A stretch of DNA of 64,000 bases, taken from JAFDXJ01 sp039811225. Lineage in GTDB: Bacteria > Bacteroidota > Bacteroidia > Chitinophagales > Chitinophagaceae. Location: assembly GCA_039811225.1 (NCBI GenBank), contig JBDHYG010000010.1, positions 20,571-84,570 on the forward strand, written 5' to 3'. This document shows, in pieces, positions 47,301-55,666 of the stretch; the stretch's first letter is position 1; each line of letters opens with the position of its first letter. Under the pieces are notes generated by a model. That model had not been told where the DNA came from, ran no database searches, and saw only the letters and a list, made by a program, of their open reading frames with translations. Both the position numbers and the translations under genes were made by a program.

Positions 47301-49509
47301 CAAAACTTACCCCTAATAGATCTGCATGGGTAGAAACATCTAATAAATTAAATAATGACTGCTGCTCTACACGGGGTGTATCCACGATGACAGCAGACTG
47401 GTTTTGCTGCATGCGTGTATAGGTGTCGGCATCATATCCGGCATTATTGTATTGCGTTTGCTGCAATGTTTGTTGCCTGGTATCTAGTGCCCTTGCTTGG
47501 GCGATTGCAGCCGCTCTGCTATCTGCCATTTTGAAAGAGGGCGCTTTTCGTTGATATGAAAACATCGGTTTGTTTTCAGTTGTACTGCTCATTGGATGAG
47601 AAACAGGCTCAGAGGATACCGGAGAGGAAAGCACGGAATTGTTATCCCAGATATTTCCCCAACTAAAAGAAACAACCGGTTCATCTGTTCCTTCCCATGG
47701 TAAGAACGCTACCAATAATTGATGAATACTTTCAACAGGAACATATAATTCCATTCCCGGCTGGTCCCTGGTGTACCTGCTTCGGGGCATACCAAGGTTA
47801 CTTGCATAGGGGTCGGGTAATGTTGGTAAATAATATACTAACCCAAAAGAATAAACAAGCACTGCTTTTTTGCAGGTGTCTATCGATTGTAATTCTGCAA
47901 AGAGCATAAAACCTGCAATGGGAGAGACTTTCAGCAATGCATTGTTCAGGCCGATGGAAGTGGGTCGGAACAGGACGGGTGTATTGGGAACAGGATTATT
48001 ATCCGCCAGCAAATTGTCATCATATAATAAAGCAAAGTTTTTATCTTTTGTAAAAGAAAGCACGAAGAATGTTTTTTTGCTTTCCAATGCAAAGGGTTTA
48101 CCGGCTACATCCACTGGTTTCCCGATGGCTCCGGTACAATCGGCAATGGCCATGATAGATTCATTACCATCCTGCAAACAATTATAAAATACAGTAACAT
48201 GATCTGTGAAAGAAAGATCGATGGTATTCCACACATCGTTTTTATTTTTCCATAAATTAAAAGATTGATGTGACAGGTTACCGGCTGCATCCAAATCAGT
48301 CAGTGAAATACGGCCCGGCTCGGCCAATAACCAGGGGCCTCTCAAAAAAATGGTGGATTCATTTTTCAAATTAATATCCCGTAATCCCTGCCAGGAAATT
48401 TCAAGGCCTTGTTTTAATTGCACCAGCATAGCGCCAGCCCCATACGCTTCCAGCGGATTATTGATATCCAATAAGGCACAGGAAAAACTCCAAGCCGATT
48501 GAATGATACCGGCAGTACCTTTTATCGAAACTACCTTTGATTGCTCGCTTAGGATTTCTTGTTGGGATACATCCGTTTTATAAGGGATCGCCACCCGGTT
48601 GAAAGCCGACAGGTAAAAGGGAGCCTGGTTTTTATCCTGGCTAAATTTATTTTCTTGCCCGAAAAGCTTCCATTGAGCATCTCCTGCTTCCAGTACCTGA
48701 AATCCTGAGTGACTGAATAGGAAAGAAAATTGTTGAGGTAAATTGACGGTTGCTGTTTTAGCGTCAATACCAATATCGCCGGGAGCTTCGCCGGTGGCTT
48801 CTTGTGGTAACAGGGTTAGATCTACGGTTACCTGGTTGCCAGGTTGTACAATGATAGTATCGTTACTAAGCGTAATGTTTTGTGCAAATGAAATAGTGCC
48901 TGTTTTTACTTTCAGGCCTGTATATTGGTTATCGGGTGCCTGTGTGGTGAATAACGCTGCATTGAGCCAGATACTGCTTTCGGGAATCGTATATTTATTT
49001 GTTTGTTGATTGATTGGGGAAAGCCAGGGAACTTTAACCGATACAATAAGTGCAGGTTGTGTAGCGCCCTGGAGGTATACTTTTACACCTTTCTCCACTT
49101 TGTATATATCAAACCAGGAAGGGATGCCATGAGGGTTCATGATGGGCCCGATGGTTTGCGATACAGCAGCTCCTCTTGCCCATTCCGGGGCGCTTCCTTT
49201 TAGCTGGCTACTAATAAAGGGTACTTCTCTGCGGAATATCCGGTAGGTGTCAGTGGTACCGGCCGGTGAAGGGGAGTCTATAAATTTTTGTGCCGCTAAG
49301 AGTGTTTCATTTTTTTCTTTTTCAGAAACAGGTAATTCCATTTTTTCAAAAAGAAAATGGTGTCCCGTACTGCTTACTTCCTGGTTTTGAAATAAGGCGG
49401 CTGTTACTTTTTCTTTTAAAGTATTGACAGCAGCAGGTGACTGCGATGCACCTGTATCAAAGTCCCGGGAAAGTTTTGCCAGCATTTGCACTAACGCATC
49501 CTCATTCAT
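44365..49509 (-). CDS. Giant protein of unknown function (1714 residues), first gene of a pair
   Basis: I do not recognise this protein. The start is ATG 49509 (MNEDALVQMLAKLSRD); the open frame extends 41 codons further but begins without a plausible context. There is no signal peptide or T9SS tail. Residues 1-100 look helical. About 100-600 is a beta-rich region with repeated W- and P-containing strands. A glutamine/alanine-rich segment (QARALDTRQQTLQQTQYNNA, about 685-705) looks like a flexible linker. The C-terminal 170 residues (about 1540-1714) are long strands of alternating hydrophobic and glycine residues, such as GLYMKLGFGVELMVGIPVVG and QIEASGKIH. This resembles the strand pattern of a long beta-sheet or a hydrophobic groove. 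It is divergent from the VanZ-like gene. Confidence 0.8.
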   Translation of the reverse strand: MNEDALVQMLAKLSRDFDTGASQSPAAVNTLKEKVTAALFQNQEVSSTGHHFLFEKMELPVSEKEKNETLLAAQKFIDSPSPAGTTDTYRIFRREVPFISSQLKGSAPEWARGAAVSQTIGPIMNPHGIPSWFDIYKVEKGVKVYLQGATQPALIVSVKVPWLSPINQQTNKYTIPESSIWLNAALFTTQAPDNQYTGLKVKTGTISFAQNITLSNDTIIVQPGNQVTVDLTLLPQEATGEAPGDIGIDAKTATVNLPQQFSFLFSHSGFQVLEAGDAQWKLFGQENKFSQDKNQAPFYLSAFNRVAIPYKTDVSQQEILSEQSKVVSIKGTAGIIQSAWSFSCALLDINNPLEAYGAGAMLVQLKQGLEISWQGLRDINLKNESTIFLRGPWLLAEPGRISLTDLDAAGNLSHQSFNLWKNKNDVWNTIDLSFTDHVTVFYNCLQDGNESIMAIADCTGAIGKPVDVAGKPFALESKKTFFVLSFTKDKNFALLYDDNLLADNNPVPNTPVLFRPTSIGLNNALLKVSPIAGFMLFAELQSIDTCKKAVLVYSFGLVYYLPTLPDPYASNLGMPRSRYTRDQPGMELYVPVESIHQLLVAFLPWEGTDEPVVSFSWGNIWDNNSVLSSPVSSEPVSHPMSSTTENKPMFSYQRKAPSFKMADSRAAAIAQARALDTRQQTLQQTQYNNAGYDADTYTRMQQNQSAVIVDTPRVEQQSLFNLLDVSTHADLLGVSFGFINERIIFNDKYQIADVPANDNPLAIEGMDVVATSRFVRLFTVPQISWEPLINIPAPDINFPPTPWDPPLGILKFDNDGSPTLIGNTGLSPVPIAPIPATKSLVENYAADKNYKAWSLFTLPNGMNAIGRYDQENYYLPKPNTKGAKIELLKAAFDNDTQAGWQIITRAGINPQEDNTIFEGGTNQPANVHHLFINGTWSILGKTPTTIFNNEFSGIKTRGIPLERYDFTGYGAQVFSKWLNKNAEIAQVSQAFFDVWRGRVAKEVIQVRSIIYPWGIRVVRTITMHRASTGFEYRVDSGWRADSDGVYNFYTSNEPTVNYSFHPGIVKGVYDVENIVENDLAPLKTTWFKNYGVYVDNDTGEAVNVGAGVNLEVEMVPVYFDANVLMTDIDGTAKDNNGVPKGGFVPSKKMVGYLQVAPRGIIVSPEIFANVLDLQGGLGGPVDCTINIHGSGQKMRISEVEVNHSKDSSNKIVFVTAANGMPVLPKDGSWSLAKHQKSTKEVLPVTETAISLIRQGLLINGTVPDQSHPKEITAIAELFKLPEDREIQFAFLQNTDAQKILFRNPFFKMGENLLHSTLPDLGDAYKLLNSKGIFPLIDGLEKIDLDAAGCATKIIEEGYQMVDKLATNTTKMLEQAFPTNASFTFINEPGLLKVYVEYTATDKNGNVDSPGILNVDINSQVNNWVNKLNDVTMVVDLLGMKRLFMIVGKFDTAKGEAPEFKGPKLIPGNDLKPIIDILEILESIGTNPDYADLVKKGLEIFMSNSPTNWEYKFKAEKEIPLIQFPPAYLDGPTTPLRLSANMKLGVYFNLGMELPPTTGLPTLSAGAYVEFGAELHVMCVSLAAATIYAVGQVDLKISGDTIKGPGLYMKLGFGVELMVGIPVVGNVSVYYGVAIEVSADTTQITVAAMIIFRGRAEIFGGIVTIQIQIEASGKIHKENERTDCIAQVSFRIDVSIVFVINFHETETWQETRQIA

Positions 49510-49643
49510 AACAAATGATTTTATGGTTAAAAAAACAGCAATGATTGATACCTGGCGGGGAGGAACATGTAAACTACAGTATTTCTTTCGGATTAAAAAT
49601 ACATTAAGGAAATTTTTTGCATTTTTTCTCAATTGGCAGTTTC

Positions 49644-50090
49644 ATGGTTGCATGCTTTTCTGTTTTTACATTTGCCTTCAAAAAAGTGCAGCGCATATCT
49701 TATTTTCTCCCAGCCTGTTGTTGGCTTTTACTCACGACTATTTTATTAATGATCCCGGGCAGTGATCTGCCAAAGAATGAATTCCTGGCCATGATTTATT
49801 TTGATAAATGGGTGCATATTGGGTTATTCGGTATGTTGAATTTTCTGATCCTCTGGGCATTTTTGCGACAAAAGGCCGATACGAAAAAACTTTTTCTTTA
49901 TACCACTTTGGCCTGCATCCTGTATGGGATCATGATGGAATTTGTACAAAAATATTTTGCAGCTGACCGGAGTTTCGACCTGACTGATATAATAGCCGAT
50001 GCAACAGGTGCATGCCTGGCTTATTTTCCTACTCAATATGTAAATAAAAAAATAGGCCCCTGTAGAAACAAGGGCCGCAACCAAAACTAA
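49644..50090 (+). CDS. VanZ-like family membrane protein
   Basis: A 148-residue membrane protein of the VanZ-like family, with four hydrophobic segments (about 1-17, 22-40, 60-78 and 85-105). The core has the family pattern FDKWVHIGLFGMLNFLILWA followed by KKLFLYTTLACILYGIMMEF and DLTDIIADATGACLAY, where the conserved D-x-x-D-x-x-A-x-x-x-G near the C-terminus is typical. VanZ was named for a teicoplanin-resistance gene, but most relatives have no known role. ATG 49644 is preferred; a TTG at 49617 in the same frame would add nine residues. It is divergent from the giant pair, with 134 bp between starts, and its promoter is not evident. Confidence 0.82.
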   Translation: MVACFSVFTFAFKKVQRISYFLPACCWLLLTTILLMIPGSDLPKNEFLAMIYFDKWVHIGLFGMLNFLILWAFLRQKADTKKLFLYTTLACILYGIMMEFVQKYFAADRSFDLTDIIADATGACLAYFPTQYVNKKIGPCRNKGRNQN

Positions 50091-50291
50091 CTGCTTATGA
50101 GAAAATTAACTATCTTGAGTTATAATCATTTTGCAAAGTAAATGCCAGAATTTTTTAAAACCGTGTTAATGAACCTTTCTTCTTTTTCTGACCATCTTTG
50201 AAACACAAAGTTCGTAAAAATATTTATTCGAAATTGTTAAGAATTTGATGAATACGTATTTACATCATCCAGCGAGTAGCTAACAGAACGG

Positions 50292-50321
50292 CTGAAACCC
50301 TGCACTCACAGGCACTTTCAG
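50292..50321. other. Two-step hairpin in the 376-bp gap after the VanZ-like gene
   Basis: The gap 50091-50466 lies between convergent genes and shows no credible coding sequence. CTGAAA at 50292-50297 pairs with TTTCAG at 50316-50321, and inside it CCTG (50299-50302) pairs with CAGG (50309-50312). No T-tract follows on either strand. It could be part of a small RNA or a 3' structure; I see nothing else in the gap apart from AT-rich sequence. Confidence 0.35.
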
Positions 50322-50466
50322 GTTATCCTGTATAAATCATCAATACTTGTTTTTACAATTCTATGACAAAGATAAAAAATTATTCGACATAACTCAATAT
50401 AAAATTTGTCATACATTCATTAAAGACTAATGTGAATATTTGTTAGTTATGAAAGTTAGGTTTTTA

Positions 50467-51207
50467 TTATTTCAAATTGATCAGGTAAGCCAGGCTCACC
50501 GTTAAGGCACCTGTATGATCATCTCCATTCGCTTTATCTTTTTGTATGGTGGTGAGGCCATAATTTCCTCCGGCAATAAGACGTAATGTAGATGAATGAA
50601 AATCATAACCTGCCCCTGCACCAAACTGCACCCCATAATTAAATGATTTCAGGTCGTTTTTAATATTCGTGGTATGATCAAAACTTTGTGAGGGAGAAAC
50701 CGGTATGGTTAATGCTTCATCAAGATAAACTTCACTTTGACCTGAAGACACATTTTTCGCTCTTAGCAAAAGGCCTCCATATAAACCACCCTGGATATCG
50801 ATATGTACAGGCCCACCTAAATTTATTTTATAGTTCAACATTATGGGAACTTCGGCATAGTTAATGACAGCGACATTTTTAAAGCTGGCATATAAGTAGG
50901 TCGGTATTGGCGGTGTATTCGGGTTAGGGATGGCCTGGGCGCCGATTCTTTTACCACCCTGTGAAGAAAAATTTAATTCAGAAGTCAGGACAAAATTATC
51001 ACTGAGGGCATACATAGCCACGATGCCAAAATAAGGACCGGAACGGGATTCCCAGCCTTTATCCAGGGGATTGCTCCCCGAAGATTTTAAATTGGGGATA
51101 CTTACCCCGGCTTTTAAGCCTAATGAAAAAGGGCCTTGCGCCAAAGTGGAAAACTGTATACCTACAATGAAAGTTACAGCCAGCAGAAAGTGATTGTATT
51201 TTTTCAT
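50467..51207 (-). CDS. Outer-membrane beta-barrel protein (PorT-like/OMP_b-brl family)
   Basis: A 246-residue outer-membrane protein. The start at ATG 51207 gives a normal signal peptide MKKYNHFLLAVTFIVGIQFS ending LAQG; the frame extends upstream but lacks a signal there. The mature part is a run of amphipathic beta-strands such as FSLGLKAGVSIPNLKSSG, NFVLTSELNFSSQGGK, VAVINYAEVPIMLNYKINLG and FNYGVQFGAGAGYDFHSSTL, the pattern of the eight-stranded outer-membrane beta-barrel family (PF13568-like). The C-terminus ends in AYLINLK, not an aromatic. Role unknown. It is followed upstream on the same strand by the EF-hand-like protein gene, 40 bp away. Confidence 0.8.
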   Translation of the reverse strand: MKKYNHFLLAVTFIVGIQFSTLAQGPFSLGLKAGVSIPNLKSSGSNPLDKGWESRSGPYFGIVAMYALSDNFVLTSELNFSSQGGKRIGAQAIPNPNTPPIPTYLYASFKNVAVINYAEVPIMLNYKINLGGPVHIDIQGGLYGGLLLRAKNVSSGQSEVYLDEALTIPVSPSQSFDHTTNIKNDLKSFNYGVQFGAGAGYDFHSSTLRLIAGGNYGLTTIQKDKANGDDHTGALTVSLAYLINLK

Positions 51208-51247
51208 AAAAAACAATTTTTGTGTGTTTTGATTTTTGGAGATAGCG

Positions 51248-51811
51248 TTATTTAAAAATATTCTTGATCGTATCCATGATGCCGCCGCCGCCACTACCAG
51301 TACCTTTTAGTTTTGCCATCACATCCTGTAAATCGGTATCCCCATCTCCATCAGCATCAAAAGCGCCGGATTTAAATTTGGATAATAAAGATTGTATATC
51401 CATCCCGGAAGATTGCCCACCGGTTACCTGGTTAAAAAGGCTTTGTATATCGAATTGCTTATCGGCCGGGTCATTCGTTTTATGAACGAGTTTTTGCAGT
51501 ACACCAGGAATCAGGCTGGATGCGGCACCGGCAGCCTGGTTTTGATCCAGGCCTAATTGATTTTTCAGGTTTTCCAGAAAACCACTTTGAATATTTTGTG
51601 CAACGGGATTTTGTTGGAGATCATGTTGCCCACCAAACATCGAAAGCACATCTTTTATATTTCCACCGGCAATAGCCTGTTGGATACCACTCAATATAGA
51701 ATTCGAAGCAAGGCCAATGGCTTCATTATTTTTCTCATTAGGGATATTCTGGTTGTTGATAATGGCGTTGCCAGCATGGCTTTTTACAAGGTCTAATAAT
51801 TGTTCCAGCAT
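51248..51811 (-). CDS. Small helical protein with C-terminal EF-hand-like calcium loop
   Basis: A 187-residue protein without signal peptide. ATG 51811 starts MLEQLLDLVKSHAGNAII; the frame extends 11 codons further upstream but the extra residues are less family-like. The body is helical with many glutamine, asparagine and glycine residues, and the repeat-like pattern QLLDLV...LSMF...ENLKNQLGLDQNQAAGAASSL resembles DUF937-type bacterial proteins. Near the C-terminus DADGDGDTDLQDVMAKLK (about residues 160-177) has aspartates at positions 1, 3, 5, 9 and 12 of an EF-hand or dockerin-like loop. After it comes a glycine stretch and a short helix. The gene sits between an outer-membrane barrel and the M23 peptidase on the same strand. 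Function unknown. Confidence 0.6.
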   Translation of the reverse strand: MLEQLLDLVKSHAGNAIINNQNIPNEKNNEAIGLASNSILSGIQQAIAGGNIKDVLSMFGGQHDLQQNPVAQNIQSGFLENLKNQLGLDQNQAAGAASSLIPGVLQKLVHKTNDPADKQFDIQSLFNQVTGGQSSGMDIQSLLSKFKSGAFDADGDGDTDLQDVMAKLKGTGSGGGGIMDTIKNIFK

Positions 51812-51857
51812 GTTTTTTTTGGAAAAGTAAAAAAAAATCAGCAAATCTCTGGAATTT

Positions 51858-52829
51858 TTAATCCAGGCTTTGATTGCCGATTGCGGCCTGTTTTAGTAAA
51901 CGATCATATTGTTCCGGGGTCAGGTCATTGTAAAAGAAATAGACAGGATCCACCGGTTGCCCATTTTTATGCACTTCATAATGACAATGCGGACCGGTAC
52001 TTTTTCCGGTACTGCCTACATAGCCGATCACTTCGCCCCGCTTGACCATTTCACCCACACGCGCTTTGATGCGATACATATGGCCGTATAAAGTTTCATA
52101 ACCATAGCCATGATCAATGACCACATGATTGCCGTAACCGCCTGCATTGAAATCGGCTTCCTTGACACGGCCATCGGCAGTAGCATAAATAGGTGTCCCC
52201 TGGGGGGCGGCAAAATCAAGGCCTGCATGGAATTTGGCCACTTTATATACCGGGTCAATCCGGGTACCAAAACCGGAGGCAATGCGGCTCAGCAATTTAT
52301 TGCTTACCGGCTGAATAGCAGGAATGGCAGCGAGGAGTTTTTGTTTATTCTTTACCATCTCTCCGATCGCATCATAGGATTTATTCTGGTAAGCAACTAA
52401 TAAACTTAACCGGTTCAACTGATCTGCTACGCTTTTTACCAGTTCCGTATTGCCCATGCTTTGTACGAGTTGAATTTCTTTCTGATCTTCCATGGCTTTC
52501 AGACGTGCACTATCCGGGATGGGGGAGGATTCAAAAATTGAGCGGTACACTTCATTGTCGCGATTCTCCAGTTCTTTTACCTGTGTATTTATTTCCTGTA
52601 TCCGTTGCAGAAGCAGGGCATAATTTTCTTTCAGGTCTTCATTTTCATTACGCAATAACTTTTCTTTGGGAGAATCAATGAATTTGAAAGAAATAAAAAC
52701 GATGAGCAAAGCCAGGATTAATGCCAGGGCCATGAAACCAAAAAATCGCAAAAGACGTACCCGCAGGGGAGTTTCTAATTTTTCATACCGCAGGGTATGC
52801 GTATTAAAATAGTACCTGATTTTTGCCAT
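51858..52829 (-). CDS. M23-family metallopeptidase (membrane-anchored murein hydrolase-like)
   Basis: A 323-residue protein. The start at ATG 52829 gives MAKIRYYFNTHTLRYEKLET, the usual opening of this Bacteroidota family. One transmembrane segment follows (about 25-50, FFGFMALALILALLIVFISF), then a coiled-coil (about 60-110) and a LytM/M23 domain (about 190-310). Zinc-site residues are visible in KFHAGLDFAAPQGTPIYA (His, Asp) and in LYGHM and GPHCHYEVHKNG (H-x-H). It is expected to cut peptidoglycan cross-links in the periplasm or to regulate another hydrolase. It is divergent from alaS, with 122 bp between starts and nested promoter boxes. Confidence 0.92.
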   Translation of the reverse strand: MAKIRYYFNTHTLRYEKLETPLRVRLLRFFGFMALALILALLIVFISFKFIDSPKEKLLRNENEDLKENYALLLQRIQEINTQVKELENRDNEVYRSIFESSPIPDSARLKAMEDQKEIQLVQSMGNTELVKSVADQLNRLSLLVAYQNKSYDAIGEMVKNKQKLLAAIPAIQPVSNKLLSRIASGFGTRIDPVYKVAKFHAGLDFAAPQGTPIYATADGRVKEADFNAGGYGNHVVIDHGYGYETLYGHMYRIKARVGEMVKRGEVIGYVGSTGKSTGPHCHYEVHKNGQPVDPVYFFYNDLTPEQYDRLLKQAAIGNQSLD

Positions 52830-52882
52830 GAGTGCTGATTGACCGGCTATCGTATACCTATCCGGGACATGCCTGAAATCAT

Positions 52883-52890
52883 TAACTTTG
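52883..52890 (+). promoter_or_regulatory. -7 box of alaS
   Basis: TAACTTTG is an exact TAnnTTTG box 61 bp before the alaS start. No TTG was found at the expected upstream distance. It lies next to the reverse-strand box of the M23 gene, so the two transcription starts would nearly coincide. Confidence 0.4.
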
Positions 52891-52903
52891 CCGCCTTTAC
52901 CAA

Positions 52904-52937
52904 CAAAGATAAACCGTAGATTTTTTTTCGGATTCAA
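52904..52937 (-). promoter_or_regulatory. Promoter of the M23 peptidase gene
   Basis: On the reverse strand TTG (52935-52937) is followed after 23 bp by TATCTTTG (52904-52911), an exact TAnnTTTG box, 75 bp before the start at 52829. Confidence 0.5.
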
Positions 52938-52951
52938 TTTTAATATATCGT

Positions 52952-55594
52952 ATGCAATCGAGTGAAAATATAAGGCAACAGTTTTTTGATTTCTTTATTT
53001 CCAAAGGCCACCATATTGTGCCTTCGGCGCCCATCGTGGTGAAGAATGATCCCACGCTGCTTTTTAATAATGCGGGCATGAACCAATTTAAGGATTATTT
53101 CCTGGGGAATAAAAAATCACCCTACCCCCGCATTGCGGATACACAGAAATGCCTGCGGGTAAGTGGCAAGCACAATGACCTGGAAGAAGTGGGTGTAGAT
53201 ACCTATCACCATACTATGTTTGAAATGCTGGGCAACTGGAGTTTTGGTGATTATTTTAAAAAAGAAGCCATCGCCTGGAGTTGGGAACTGCTGACAAAAG
53301 TTTATCAGTTAGATCCAGATCGTTTATATGTGACCGTATTTGAAGGGGATGAGAAAGAAAATTTACCCAAAGATGAAGAGGCCGTTGCGGAGTGGAAAAA
53401 ATGGATTGCCGAAGACCGGATTTTATGGGGTAGTAAAAAAGATAATTTCTGGGAAATGGGTGATACCGGCCCTTGTGGCCCCTGCACGGAAATACATGTG
53501 GATTGCCGTGATGCAGCAGAACGGCTCCTTACAGATGGTAAAACCCTGGTCAATAATGACCATCCCGAAGTGATCGAAATCTGGAACAATGTATTTATCC
53601 AGTACAACCGGATGAAGAATGGCAGCCTGGATCCCCTGCCGGAAAAACATGTGGATACAGGAATGGGTTTTGAAAGGTTGGTCCGCGTGATCCAGCAAAA
53701 GAAAAGTAATTATGATACGGATATTTTTCAGTCAACCATTGCCGAAACAGAAAAGTTGACCGGGAAAAAATATAGTGGTGGTATGGACAAGGAAGCCATT
53801 GCATTTCGCGTAATGGCCGATCATATTCGTGCCATCAGCTTCACCATAGCCGATGGCCAATTACCTTCCAATAATGGAGCCGGTTATGTAATCCGCCGGA
53901 TATTACGCCGTGCGGTGCGTTATTATTTTTCTTACCTCGATTTCAAAGAGCCGTTGCTGTATAAATTATTACCCGTAGTAGCCCGGCAGTTTGAACACGT
54001 GTTCCCGGAACTAAAGGTACAGGAAGCCTTCGTGGCACGTGTTATCCGGGAAGAAGAAGATGCCTTTTTACGGACACTCGAAAAAGGCTTAAAGAAAATT
54101 GATGAACTGGTGCATGCATTCAAAACGAAAAACAGTACCGTGCTGCCCGGCTTTGAATGTTTTGAATTGTTTGATACCTATGGTTTCCCCATTGACCTTA
54201 CCCGGTTGATTGCAGCTGAAAATAATATGCAGGTGGATGAACCCGGTTTTGAAAAAAATATGCTGGCCCAGAAAAACCGCAGCCGTGCAGCCACTGCCAT
54301 TGATACCGGGGATTGGATCATCCTGGATGACAAAGCCGATTCGGTATTTGTAGGTTATGATACGTTGTCCAACCAAACCCGTGTACTTAAATATCGCGGG
54401 ATCACCATAAAGAATAAACCATCTTTTCAAATCGTCCTTGCGGAAACTCCTTTCTATGCCGAGAGCGGCGGCCAGGTGGGTGATACCGGTACCTTGGATT
54501 TTGCCGGTGAAACCATCCAGGTCTTGGATGTGAAAAAAGAAAATAACCTGGTGTTGCATTTTGTGAATCAATTACCCAACCACATAGATGCACCAGTAAC
54601 TACCCAGGTGCATGACCGCAAGCGGAAGGAAACCGCCCATCATCATTCGGCCACACATTTATTGCATGCTGCCTTACGTAAAGTATTGGGTACACATATT
54701 GCCCAGCAAGGAAGCCTTGTGACAGAGGACCGCTTACGTTTTGATTTTTCACATTTTGAAAAAATATCCAAAGAAAAATTGCTTGAAATAGAACATTTGG
54801 TCAATGAAAAAATCAGGGAAAATATTCCTGTAAAAATTATGAACCTCCCGAAAGAGGAAGCACTGAAACTAGGCGCTATGGCGCTTTTCGGGGAAAAGTA
54901 CGGGGAAATTGTACGCGTGGTGGAAATGGATCCCGGGTTTTCCATTGAATTATGTGGTGGTACCCATGTGCGGGCTTCGGGTGAGCTGGGCTTTTTCCGG
55001 ATACTGCATGAAAGCGGTATTGCGGCCGGTGTCCGGCGTATAGAAGCCGTATGCGGTCTTGCTGCCGAAAAACAGGTACAGGCACAAATGGCCGAGTTGG
55101 ATACGGTGAGATCATTGCTGAAAAACCCGGCACATCTTTCCAAGGCCGTGGAGCAATTGCAATTGGAAAATGCTGAGCAGGAAAAACAAATTGAACAATA
55201 CCGGGAAAAAGAAATCCGGCAACTGAGCACTACCCTGCAAGCACAAGTGGAAGAAATCCAGGGTATTTCTTTCCTGGGCCAAATCGTGGACGGGCAATCT
55301 ATGGACCAATTAAAAAAACTGGCATTACGGCTGAAAGAAGGATGGGAAAAATATGTGCTTGTCCTGGCAGGGGCAATTGAAGGGAAAGCCCAGGTAGTGG
55401 TACTTATAGATGCCCTTTCGGTTAAAGAAAAATTGTTGGCCGCTAATGAACTGGTTAAGAAACATATTGCCCCGCTCATTCGGGGTGGTGGTGGTGGACA
55501 GCCGACACTGGCAACCGCCGGCGGACAAGACACCACAAAACTGCCCGACGTATTACAGGTGGTAAAAGGCCTGTTAAGCGAAGAAAAAAAATAA
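52952..55594 (+). CDS. alaS: Alanyl-tRNA synthetase
   Basis: An 880-residue class II synthetase that charges tRNA-Ala. Motif 1/2 region: PTLLFNNAGMNQFKDYFLGN and KCLRVSGKHNDLEEVGVDTYHHTMFEMLGNWSFGDYF. Motif 3 lies near HVDTGMGFERLVRVIQ, and the GGAGYVIRRILRRAVRY-type stretch is NNGAGYVIRRILRRAVRYYF. The editing domain has the zinc ligands HHHSATHLLHAALR and CGGTHV. The C-terminal C-Ala domain ends in a glycine-rich RGGGGGQPTLATAGGQD. The length is typical and all motifs are intact. It is divergent from the M23 gene, a pairing also seen in other Bacteroidota, and is followed by proC after 72 bp. Confidence 0.98.
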   Translation: MQSSENIRQQFFDFFISKGHHIVPSAPIVVKNDPTLLFNNAGMNQFKDYFLGNKKSPYPRIADTQKCLRVSGKHNDLEEVGVDTYHHTMFEMLGNWSFGDYFKKEAIAWSWELLTKVYQLDPDRLYVTVFEGDEKENLPKDEEAVAEWKKWIAEDRILWGSKKDNFWEMGDTGPCGPCTEIHVDCRDAAERLLTDGKTLVNNDHPEVIEIWNNVFIQYNRMKNGSLDPLPEKHVDTGMGFERLVRVIQQKKSNYDTDIFQSTIAETEKLTGKKYSGGMDKEAIAFRVMADHIRAISFTIADGQLPSNNGAGYVIRRILRRAVRYYFSYLDFKEPLLYKLLPVVARQFEHVFPELKVQEAFVARVIREEEDAFLRTLEKGLKKIDELVHAFKTKNSTVLPGFECFELFDTYGFPIDLTRLIAAENNMQVDEPGFEKNMLAQKNRSRAATAIDTGDWIILDDKADSVFVGYDTLSNQTRVLKYRGITIKNKPSFQIVLAETPFYAESGGQVGDTGTLDFAGETIQVLDVKKENNLVLHFVNQLPNHIDAPVTTQVHDRKRKETAHHHSATHLLHAALRKVLGTHIAQQGSLVTEDRLRFDFSHFEKISKEKLLEIEHLVNEKIRENIPVKIMNLPKEEALKLGAMALFGEKYGEIVRVVEMDPGFSIELCGGTHVRASGELGFFRILHESGIAAGVRRIEAVCGLAAEKQVQAQMAELDTVRSLLKNPAHLSKAVEQLQLENAEQEKQIEQYREKEIRQLSTTLQAQVEEIQGISFLGQIVDGQSMDQLKKLALRLKEGWEKYVLVLAGAIEGKAQVVVLIDALSVKEKLLAANELVKKHIAPLIRGGGGGQPTLATAGGQDTTKLPDVLQVVKGLLSEEKK

Positions 55595-55666
55595 AGGCCG
55601 GTGTGTGATTGAAATTTATTTTTTAAAAAGCAGCAGGATTACCTGCTTCAACATTTATACATAACC

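Noticed and set aside
54643..55536. A 297-codon frame antisense to alaS
   Set aside because: Long antisense frame over a strongly conserved gene, with cysteine/serine-rich composition expected from reverse complement of coding DNA.
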